Notes under the pieces: generated by a model
Seen by the model: only the letters and a program-made list of their open reading frames with translations
Database searches by the model: none
Told to the model about the DNA's origin: nothing
In this document: positions 31,312 to 37,409 of the stretch, one piece after another
Numbering within the stretch: position 1 is the first letter of the stretch
How the letters are laid out: each line of letters opens with the position of its first letter
Made by a program: the position numbers and the translations under genes
NCBI GenBank assembly: GCA_964567665.1
Contig: CAZMNN010000022.1
Span: forward strand, 1-44,383
Reading direction: 5' to 3'
DNA from: UBA1731 sp964567665
Lineage (GTDB): Bacteria; Verrucomicrobiota; Kiritimatiellia; RFP12; UBA1067
Length of the DNA: 44,383 nt

Positions 31312-32138
31312 CGAAGGGCGGAACGGGCTTGCGGGCGGCCAAGGCGGCCGCAAGGGCGATTGTCATGGCGGGCGCGTTCATGGCGGGCGCGTACATCGCG
31401 GCGAAGATGACGGCCGGAGCGGCGGTCACGAACAGGGTGCTGACGGTTGACCAGGACGGCAACGTGTCGTCGACGGCGGGGCTTGCGACACAGGCCGACC
31501 TTGCGGCGGTTGCGGCGTCGAACAGGATTGCGATGGCGGAGCAGTCCGCCGCGGCGGACGGCTACAGGGCGACGACCAACCTCCTGAACGCAGTGGCGCA
31601 GAGCGTGCTGGTCGCGCCGGTGGTGTACATGGGCGTGGAGCTTACGGGATTCGAGGCGGCGGTTGCGTTCGACGAGGATTCCAAGGTGCATGTCACGGCG
31701 TTCCGGCCGAACGTGCGCGAGGTGGCGGTGGACGGCACGGCATGCATGGAGAGCGAAATCGACTTCGCGTTCCAGGAGGAGCTGCAGACGGTTAAGCCGC
31801 TTGTGGAGTATTCGCAGATGTTGGGGACAAACGCGCCGCGCAGCGCATGGGGGATTCTCCAGGACGCATACGTGACGACGCCTCAGCAGCAGGCCGGATC
31901 ATACACCGACGCGGTGGGGAACGTGTACCACAACCTGTACACGATGGGGGTGAGAATCCCCAAGGCGGAGGTGGGGGACAGGGCATTCTTCGGGGTGTCG
32001 GTGCCGAACGACGCGGCGGAGGACGACGGCACGGTGTACGAAATGCCGGGAGTGAAGGGCGGCTACAACGGCACGGTGGAATGGGGCGGCAAGACGCTCA
32101 CATTCAAGGGCGGCTACCTCACGGGGGTGACGCAATGA
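31308..32138 (+). CDS. Virion-region protein with N-terminal membrane or signal segment
   Basis: A 276-residue protein. Residues 12-37 (AAARAIVMAGAFMAGAYIAA) form a hydrophobic segment after a basic start, as in a signal anchor. A helical region with GLATQADLAAVAASN follows. The C-terminal 170 residues are beta-rich with Gly and aromatic residues (VKGGYNGTVEWGGKTLTFKG), like phage baseplate or appendage proteins. AAGGAGGG precedes the ATG and the gene is coupled to both neighbours. Function unknown. Confidence 0.6.
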   Translation: MTKGGTGLRAAKAAARAIVMAGAFMAGAYIAAKMTAGAAVTNRVLTVDQDGNVSSTAGLATQADLAAVAASNRIAMAEQSAAADGYRATTNLLNAVAQSVLVAPVVYMGVELTGFEAAVAFDEDSKVHVTAFRPNVREVAVDGTACMESEIDFAFQEELQTVKPLVEYSQMLGTNAPRSAWGILQDAYVTTPQQQAGSYTDAVGNVYHNLYTMGVRIPKAEVGDRAFFGVSVPNDAAEDDGTVYEMPGVKGGYNGTVEWGGKTLTFKGGYLTGVTQ

Positions 32139-32227
32139 CTGACGGAGCGGAAGGACGGGCGGTGCGCACGGAAGGGCGCCCGGCTTGCGGAGAGGGGGAA
32201 GTGAGAATGCAGGAGGCGGCGGAATGA
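32135..32227 (+). CDS. Possible 30-residue linker gene in the coupled chain
   Basis: A short frame (TDGAEGRAVRTEGRPACGEG onward) whose ATG overlaps the previous stop as ATGA and whose stop overlaps the next start as ATGA. It contains a degenerate hairpin-element copy (GTGCGCACGG ... CCCGGCTTGCGG). It may serve mainly to carry ribosomes across the gap. GGAGG near its end also serves the next gene. Confidence 0.4.
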   Translation: MTDGAEGRAVRTEGRPACGEGEVRMQEAAE

Positions 32228-32937
32228 CGGAGACGCTGATCAGGTTGGCGATGCCGGTTGCGGCGGTGGCCGTGACGGCGCTTGCCGTGCGGATGCTGTG
32301 GCGGCGTGTGCCGGGTGCGGCGCGTCCCGCAATCCTTCTGCTTGCGGCGTTCGGGACGCTCCACGGGGCGTTCAAGAGCATCAGGCAGGTGGCGACGGCT
32401 GACGAGGGCGTGGAGCTTGTGCGGGCGGAGGTCGGCGTCACCAACGGGCTGGCGATGGTCGTTGCCGCAGCGACGAACGGCATCCCCGCGCCCGCATGGT
32501 ACAGGCGCACGGAGACGAACGACTGGACGCAGCTTTCGGCAGGGAGCGGCTGGACGGCGCAGACGAACGCGCTGGACGGCGGCGCGGTGGAGGTTGCGTG
32601 GACGAACCCGGACACCAACGCCGTGCCTGAATCGGCGAAGATGTGGCATTTCGGCGGCAATCCGCCGCCGGTGCATGTAGTGGTCGAGGGCGGCGTGACG
32701 CTGCTTGCGGCGGCGTTCGATTCGCGCCGCGTCACGCTGCGCTACGCGGTGGACATGGCGGTGGACATATCTGGGCAGGGGGTGCGCGTGTCGGTGCAGT
32801 GCAGCGCGAACGGCAGGGACTGGACGGAGGCGGCGGCGGTCGACGAGGTGACGCATCTGCCAACAACAGTCGTGGTGGCGGGCTTCGTGCTTGACCGTAC
32901 GTCATATTGGCGCATAAGGCTGGAGGTGCCGAGATGA
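32224..32937 (+). CDS. Virion-region protein with two N-terminal membrane helices
   Basis: A 237-residue protein. Helices at about 5-24 (IRLAMPVAAVAVTALAVRML) and 30-50 (RPAILLLAAFGTLHGAF) are followed by a soluble region with VGVTNGLAMVVAAATNGIPA and a beta-sandwich-like C-terminal half (VTLLAAAFDSRRVTLRYAVD). AGGAGG precedes the ATG. It is coupled to the next gene by ATGA. No family recognised. The two helices argue for an envelope location. Confidence 0.6.
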   Translation: MTETLIRLAMPVAAVAVTALAVRMLWRRVPGAARPAILLLAAFGTLHGAFKSIRQVATADEGVELVRAEVGVTNGLAMVVAAATNGIPAPAWYRRTETNDWTQLSAGSGWTAQTNALDGGAVEVAWTNPDTNAVPESAKMWHFGGNPPPVHVVVEGGVTLLAAAFDSRRVTLRYAVDMAVDISGQGVRVSVQCSANGRDWTEAAAVDEVTHLPTTVVVAGFVLDRTSYWRIRLEVPR

Positions 32938-34064
32938 CGGCGGCGTTTGCGCAGATCGCGGCGGCGGCGCTTGCGGCGGCAACGAACACGGTGTACGAAT
33001 CGGGCGTCGCGACGAACCGCGCATGGGGACGGGCCGTGATATCGGAGATGCACGACGGCGGCGAGGTGCGGCTCATGGACAGGCGCAAGGCGTTCGTCGC
33101 AAAGGCGGATCAGGTTGCGCAGGAGTTCGCGGCGACGAACGCGCACAGGGTTGCGGAGGCGTGGACAAGGGGCTTCGAGGCGGGGACGAACACGCTTGCC
33201 GCAGCGATGGACGCATCGGTGACGAACGCGACGTTCACCGCGTGGGAGATCGTGGACACCGGGAGCGACGACGTGCTGACGGGGATGCCGCCGGAGGACG
33301 CGGACACGTCGAAGTGTTACATAGATACGGTTGTGTGGACATACGACGGCGGAGGGGAGTGGACGCTCAAGTACGACCAGTGGTGGCACGACGGCACGGA
33401 GTGGGAGTGCTACGCGGACGGGGAGATGCCGTTCGCGGGCGGAGCGGACGCGCTATCGGTCACGAACATCCCCGACGGCACGGTGCGGGCGGAGAGGACG
33501 CGGGGGCCTGACAGGGTGGAGGACGGGCCGCCGACGAACGGGGTGATCCTTAAGCTGCTCTTTCCGCTGATGCCGTCAATCATGCTGAGGCAGGACAGCG
33601 GGCTGTTCGTGGTGTCGAACGAATACGACGCGGTGCATAACCGCGATGCGGCGCTCGTGTACTTCAACACGACGCCGCCGATGAAGCCGATACTGAAAGC
33701 GTCGTACGTGTACGGTTCGGGAAGCGTGACGAATCGCGTGGCAGGGCGTTTCTCGGTGCCGGACGTGCCGGGGTCGAACTGGACGAACACGGTGGAGGTG
33801 ACGCGGTTCGGGCAGACGTACAGCGGCTGCAGGTGGTGCTGGTTCGACCGCCCGGCGGCGCTCGCGGGCGAGGCGGTGATGATGAACAGGCACGGACGCT
33901 TCGGCGGCGTGGACGGAATCGAATGGGGATCGATGGCCGTCAAGGTGCTTGGCAGGATGTCGTTCACGGGCGAGGTGACGAACGCGGCGGAGGGCGTTGT
34001 GGCGACGTTCTCGAACGGCGCGTTCACGGGAACGCATCAGACAGGAGGAGACGATGGACAGTAG
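32934..34064 (+). CDS. Large beta-rich virion-region protein with hydrophobic N-terminus
   Basis: A 376-residue protein. The first 17 residues (TAAFAQIAAAALAAATN) are Ala-rich and hydrophobic. Residues 20-95 are helical with repeated ATN and TNA motifs. From about 100 the protein is beta-rich with many aromatic residues (WTYDGGGEWTLKYDQWWHDG), as in carbohydrate-binding or fibre domains. Coupled to the preceding gene by ATGA, and it overlaps the next by 11 bp. Possibly a receptor-binding or appendage protein. Confidence 0.6.
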   Translation: MTAAFAQIAAAALAAATNTVYESGVATNRAWGRAVISEMHDGGEVRLMDRRKAFVAKADQVAQEFAATNAHRVAEAWTRGFEAGTNTLAAAMDASVTNATFTAWEIVDTGSDDVLTGMPPEDADTSKCYIDTVVWTYDGGGEWTLKYDQWWHDGTEWECYADGEMPFAGGADALSVTNIPDGTVRAERTRGPDRVEDGPPTNGVILKLLFPLMPSIMLRQDSGLFVVSNEYDAVHNRDAALVYFNTTPPMKPILKASYVYGSGSVTNRVAGRFSVPDVPGSNWTNTVEVTRFGQTYSGCRWCWFDRPAALAGEAVMMNRHGRFGGVDGIEWGSMAVKVLGRMSFTGEVTNAAEGVVATFSNGAFTGTHQTGGDDGQ

Positions 34065-34560
34065 GGATTTTGCGGCGGCGGTTGTTGCGGCGCTCATGGC
34101 GGCGCAGCTGGCGTACGGGGCGGCGGAACGCACGGCTTGCGCCGCGCGGACAGGACAGGCGGCGGGATTCACGCTTCCGAGGCTTGAGGCGATGGCGAAG
34201 GAGCGGCGGCTCGTTGCGCGAGAGACGGTGGTGATCGGCGGCGTCACGAACGTGGTGACGACATACAGGCGGGGCGGCGAACTGCATTCGGCGACGAATC
34301 CGGTGAAGGTCGTGCAGTCGTACGTGTCGAAGAGCCGCTGGTCGAAGCTGAAGATAATCACGGCGGCGAAGGCTGCCGGGAAGTGGGACGCGCTCAAGGC
34401 CGGCATCCAGGCGGCGGGGCTTGAGGACGAATGGCTCGCCTGCCAGTACATCGAGGACGGCGACCCGGCGTTCACGGCGGCCACCAACGCGGTGACGGCG
34501 GCGGGAATCGCCACGGCGGACGAGATAGCCGCGTTCCTGGCGGGTGCGCTGGACAACTGA
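34054..34560 (+). CDS. Secreted-type protein with hairpin element directly after its signal peptide
   Basis: A 168-residue protein. Residues 1-23 (RDFAAAVVAALMAAQLAYGA) look like a signal peptide. Immediately after come the residues RTACAARTGQA, the translated hairpin element. A helical region and an Ala-rich C-terminal part follow (VTAAGIATADEIAAFLAGAL). AGGAGG precedes the ATG. Function unknown. Repeat insertion at a cleavage-site junction would be tolerated because that linker is flexible. Confidence 0.6.
   Translation: MDSRDFAAAVVAALMAAQLAYGAAERTACAARTGQAAGFTLPRLEAMAKERRLVARETVVIGGVTNVVTTYRRGGELHSATNPVKVVQSYVSKSRWSKLKIITAAKAAGKWDALKAGIQAAGLEDEWLACQYIEDGDPAFTAATNAVTAAGIATADEIAAFLAGALDN
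34127..34160 (+). repeat. Dispersed hairpin element, in frame
   Basis: ACGCACGGC-TTGC-GCCGCGCG then GACAGGACAGG, read as RTACAARTGQ in the secreted-type protein gene. Confidence 0.8.
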
Positions 34561-34576
34561 CGGGGGAGATCGGGAT

Positions 34577-34855
34577 ATGTGCGACAAGGCCCACTACGAG
34601 CGGCTTGAGGGCCGCATGGACGAGCTGGAGGATTCGGTGGCGGTCTACCACGCGAAGACGGATGAGCGACTGAAGACGCTTTTCGTCGCCTGCGGAGACC
34701 TGAAGGACAGCATGAAGATTGCGCGGAACGTAGTGTACGTGACCTTGTGCTTCGTGACGGTGGTGACGGTGCTTGCGCTTGTGTTCGGAGCGGTGGGCGA
34801 GCGCGGATTCAACGCCGTCACGCGGGCGGCGCAGGAAGCCCAGGGGGTGCGCTGA
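34577..34855 (+). CDS. XhlA-like lysis accessory membrane protein
   Basis: A 92-residue protein. A coiled coil (YERLEGRMDELEDSVAVYHA) precedes a single C-terminal membrane helix (NVVYVTLCFVTVVTVLALVF, about 50-70) and a short tail. This is the layout of XhlA/hemolysin-type proteins that assist holins. GGGGGAG precedes the ATG. No endolysin gene is recognised near it, so lysis function remains a suggestion. Confidence 0.62.
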   Translation: MCDKAHYERLEGRMDELEDSVAVYHAKTDERLKTLFVACGDLKDSMKIARNVVYVTLCFVTVVTVLALVFGAVGERGFNAVTRAAQEAQGVR

Positions 34856-34856
34856 C

Positions 34857-34928
34857 ATGGCGAATACGCGTATCGGCGGAATGAATACGCGTATCGGGAT
34901 TGGCCAATACGCGGAACGGGCGGGATGA
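34857..34928 (+). CDS. Possible 23-residue coupled reading frame over a palindrome cluster
   Basis: A frame of 23 codons (ANTRIGGMNTRIGIGQYAER) between two coupled genes. It starts one base after the XhlA-like stop and ends in an ATGA overlap with the next frame. Its DNA is mostly palindromes, so the sequence may be a regulatory site that happens to be open. Confidence 0.35.
   Translation: MANTRIGGMNTRIGIGQYAERAG
34862..34913. repeat. Palindrome cluster with 21-bp direct repeats
   Basis: ATACGCGTAT, a perfect 10-bp palindrome, is at 34864 and 34885, with a third partial copy at 34907. ATTGGCCAAT, another perfect palindrome, is at 34899. The repeat period is 21 bp, two helical turns, which suits a dimeric DNA-binding protein. 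Confidence 0.6.
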
Positions 34929-35056
34929 AACATCATTTCCGTGACGCCGCGAAAACGATGAAAGGGCGATTTCGGCAAGTTGCCGGCAAGTTAAAGGAAA
35001 ACAAGGAAATCAGTCGGTTACAGACTGTAACCAACAGAAAGGAAAACAAGAGATGA
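34925..35056 (+). CDS. Small basic protein, CsbD-like motif
   Basis: A 43-residue frame with ATGA overlaps at both ends, so it lies in a chain of coupled genes. TMKGRFRQVAGKLKENKEIS resembles the KG...AGK...N..L core of CsbD-family proteins. The rest is basic (TNRKENKR). The coupling is strong evidence for translation; the family link is tentative because the protein is short. Confidence 0.5.
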   Translation: MKHHFRDAAKTMKGRFRQVAGKLKENKEISRLQTVTNRKENKR

Positions 35057-35358
35057 AGACACTGGTGAAATGGTTCGTGAAACGCTACATGACGGCGGAC
35101 GCGATCAAGGAGTACGTACACACGGCGAACGCGGCGCTGAGGGAACGCGTTGTGCTCGACGGCGGCAAGACGAAGGTAGTTGAGGTTAGCAACGACGTGG
35201 CGGCTTTGACGGCGGCGTATCTTGTGGCATTCGCGGATGACGGCAAAATCACGGACGAGGCGGAGCTTGCGGCGATAAATGCGGCCTGCGACGAGGCAAT
35301 CGACAAGTACGTGACGGAGAAGCTTGTGAGCAACGTGCTTGAACGCATCTTCGGATGA
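35053..35358 (+). CDS. Small helical phage protein
   Basis: A 101-residue protein, helical throughout, with a membrane-facing amphipathic start (KTLVKWFVKRYMTADAIKEY) and an acidic C-terminal half (FADDGKITDEAELAAINAAC). It ends the coupled chain that starts at the XhlA-like gene. Function unknown. GAAAGGAAAAC precedes the ATG. Confidence 0.58.
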   Translation: MKTLVKWFVKRYMTADAIKEYVHTANAALRERVVLDGGKTKVVEVSNDVAALTAAYLVAFADDGKITDEAELAAINAACDEAIDKYVTEKLVSNVLERIFG

Positions 35359-35365
35359 CGGGGGA

Positions 35366-35500
35366 ACGCACGGCTTGCGCCGAGCGCACAGGACAGACGC
35401 CGTGCGGACAGGGCAAAGGAAGCCCGGATTGCGCCGGGCTGACAGGGCAAGAAAGGCAGGAAGCCCGGCTTGCGGAGATGGGGCTGGAAGCCGGGATTAC
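35366..35500 (+). repeat. Hairpin element cluster with a diverged copy
   Basis: Copy 1: ACGCACGGC-TTGC-GCCGAGCGCA then CAGGACAG (35367-35396). A right half follows at 35399. Copy 2 has different arms but the same layout: AGCCCGG-ATTGCG-CCGGGCT then GACAGGGCA (35420-35446), so both arms changed together. A third partial copy starts GAAGCCCGGCTTGCGG near 35459. The 177-bp region between the genes at 35053 and 35536 holds little else. Confidence 0.78.
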
Positions 35501-35535
35501 GGCGAGAACAGGGCGAAAAGGCAAGAGGCATTGAG

Positions 35536-35724
35536 ATGACGCGGGAGCGGGCGATAGCCGTGATAGGCAGGATGATCGCGGGAAGCAAGGCTGACTGCGT
35601 GATGCTGCTTCAGGACGAAACCGACGCGCTGATCTATGCCCGCAACGTGCTGATGCTTCAGGAATCGGCGGACAAGGCAGAAATGGAGAAACGAAATGAA
35701 GACGGAAAATGCAACGGGATGTGA
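35536..35724 (+). CDS. Small helical phage protein
   Basis: A 62-residue helical protein (TRERAIAVIGRMIAGSKADC onward) that ends with a basic and acidic tail. AGAGG lies about 9 bp before the ATG. It overlaps the next gene by 29 bp. No family recognised. Confidence 0.5.
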   Translation: MTRERAIAVIGRMIAGSKADCVMLLQDETDALIYARNVLMLQESADKAEMEKRNEDGKCNGM

Positions 35725-36142
35725 ACGCAGGGACTGCACGGCGTTTGTTGCGCTGCTTGCGGTGATGGCGATCGTGTGGATAGTCGCATATCTTTGCGGC
35801 GGATGCGCCAACACGCCGTCGGGGGTGCGGGTGGTCGCCTCGTCGGCGACAGCGACGACCGTCGGAGACATCAACTGGGACGAGTACAAGATTCCGGTGT
35901 TCTCGGTGTACACGGGCCCAAAAGTGACGGTGTGGATAAATCGCGACTACATCGCGCTTAAGCGGATGGCGGCAAGCGGATGCGTGACGAACGACACGGC
36001 GGCGTTCGGTGTCTACACGTCGCAGGAGCAGAAGCAGACAAGTGTGGAGCTGGAGTTCCAAGTGGAACGATTCGGAGGCTGCCTGTGTGCTACGAACGCG
36101 CCCGCCGTGGTTAGGCGCAGTGACGCAGGAGAGGAGATGTGA
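35696..36142 (+). CDS. Putative phage lipoprotein
   Basis: A 148-residue protein with an N-terminal hydrophobic helix (AFVALLAVMAIVWIVAYLCG, about 16-35) ending in CGGC, where Cys37 could be lipidated. The mature part starts with Ser, Thr and Val and is beta-rich (KIPVFSVYTGPKVTVWINRD). GGAG precedes the start. It may be an outer-membrane-facing lysis or exclusion lipoprotein. It is much longer than Rz1. Confidence 0.6.
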   Translation: MKTENATGCERRDCTAFVALLAVMAIVWIVAYLCGGCANTPSGVRVVASSATATTVGDINWDEYKIPVFSVYTGPKVTVWINRDYIALKRMAASGCVTNDTAAFGVYTSQEQKQTSVELEFQVERFGGCLCATNAPAVVRRSDAGEEM

Positions 36143-36143
36143 G

Positions 36144-36533
36144 ATGGTGATTTCGAGGAAGCGGGAAGACCGAAGCTACGGCAGGAGATGCGCGGCGATG
36201 GCGGCGGCGAAGTCCGCCGCCATGCGAGGATGCGCACAGGAGCGCGAGCGGCGGGCGGCGAGGGGGGCGAACGGAAGATTCCGGAAGCGTTCGAGCGTAC
36301 ACTTCGAGGCGTTGGCGGAGGCGGTGAGGACTGAGGGTCCGGAAGTGCTTTCGGCGGCGGCGAAAGGATACTGGCGCGACATGGAGCGGGCGAACCCGTG
36401 GATGATGATCGACGGGACGCCGGAGGACGGCAACTCGATTAACGGGCGCTACGGCAGGCACGGGAAGGTGTCGAAGCGGTACGCAAACGGGAAATGGCAT
36501 GAATGGAGGAACGGAAGATGGGAAGAAGCGTAA
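36144..36533 (+). CDS. Basic phage protein of unknown function
   Basis: A 129-residue, strongly basic protein (SRKREDRSYGRRCAAMAAAK, then RRAARGANGRFRKRSSVHFE) with an aromatic C-terminus (GKWHEWRNGRWEEA). GAGGAG precedes the start, which comes just after the lipoprotein stop. It overlaps the next gene by 16 bp. Nucleic-acid binding or a head-packaging role would suit the charge. Confidence 0.55.
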   Translation: MVISRKREDRSYGRRCAAMAAAKSAAMRGCAQERERRAARGANGRFRKRSSVHFEALAEAVRTEGPEVLSAAAKGYWRDMERANPWMMIDGTPEDGNSINGRYGRHGKVSKRYANGKWHEWRNGRWEEA

Positions 36534-37390
36534 AGGCTGGCGAGCTGCTTGAGAACGCGGTGCGAATGGCGGGGTTCGACCCGTCGCTGATGGATGTGCC
36601 TGTGAACTGGCGCATGGTTGCGCAGATGGCAGTCAACGACGGGCTGTCGAGGATGGCGGCTGAGAAGTTTCCGCAGACGCGCAAGATCGAGTTCCGCAGG
36701 TACAGGCCGGCATGGAGGGCTGGCGCGGAGTGGCGCGATGGTCACGAGTGCTGGCACGACGGAGCGTACCACAGGCTGGAATCTGCGGCGGCCGGAGCGG
36801 GGGAGACGCCGCCGGGAAGGGACGGCGGGCCGTGGCGGCGGCTGAGGATGGACGAGGTGGCGGCGTTCATCGAGTTCAACCAGCCGTGGGAGGCGTCGGA
36901 GATCGAGCCTGGCGGAATCGACGTGCAGGAGTTCGCGTACGCCGCAGACCCAAAATACTGCCCGGACGCGACGCCGATACGCGGATGCAGGATGACGGAG
37001 TTCGGGGTGATGCTTCCGTCCCCGGCGCCGGAGGGGGTGTACGTGAAGTTTGCGGCGCGTCCGAAGGAGGTGACGTATTCGGAATGGCGCAGCGGCGTGA
37101 TGTACGTGGCGGGAGACCTTGCCTACGTGACGGCGGACAAGGAATGCTACGAGTGCGTGGAGGATTCGGGCGGGACGCCGCCGGGAGAGGACGCGCAGAG
37201 GTGGCGGCCGGTGCGTATCGCGGCGGAGTGGCAGAAGTACCTGACGCTGCTTGCGGCGGCGGAGATTCAGACGGCCGACCAGGGACGCCACCAGACGGCG
37301 GCGGCAGCCGAGAAGGAGTTCGAGCGGCTGTCTGAGAGGTATCTCATCGGGTGCGGCGAGAACGACACGAACATGGGCGGATACGCATAA
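36518..37390 (+). CDS. Virion protein with two CBM5/12-like chitin-binding modules
   Basis: A 290-residue protein. A helical N-terminal part (1-55, LLENAVRMAGFDPSLMDVPV) resembles phage connector or tail-completion proteins. Residues 62-109 and 184-233 are related Trp/Gly-rich modules. The second, YSEWRSGVMYVAGDLAYVTA with YECVEDSGGTPPG and RWRPV, follows the W..G..Y..GD.V...Y.C....G..P....W pattern of CBM5/12. A helical tail ends the protein. GGAGG precedes the ATG at 36518; ATG 36503 is less well placed. It probably contacts cell-surface glycans from the virion. Confidence 0.65.
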   Translation: MGRSVKAGELLENAVRMAGFDPSLMDVPVNWRMVAQMAVNDGLSRMAAEKFPQTRKIEFRRYRPAWRAGAEWRDGHECWHDGAYHRLESAAAGAGETPPGRDGGPWRRLRMDEVAAFIEFNQPWEASEIEPGGIDVQEFAYAADPKYCPDATPIRGCRMTEFGVMLPSPAPEGVYVKFAARPKEVTYSEWRSGVMYVAGDLAYVTADKECYECVEDSGGTPPGEDAQRWRPVRIAAEWQKYLTLLAAAEIQTADQGRHQTAAAAEKEFERLSERYLIGCGENDTNMGGYA

Positions 37391-37409
37391 GGCGACAGGG
37401 AGGGCGAAG

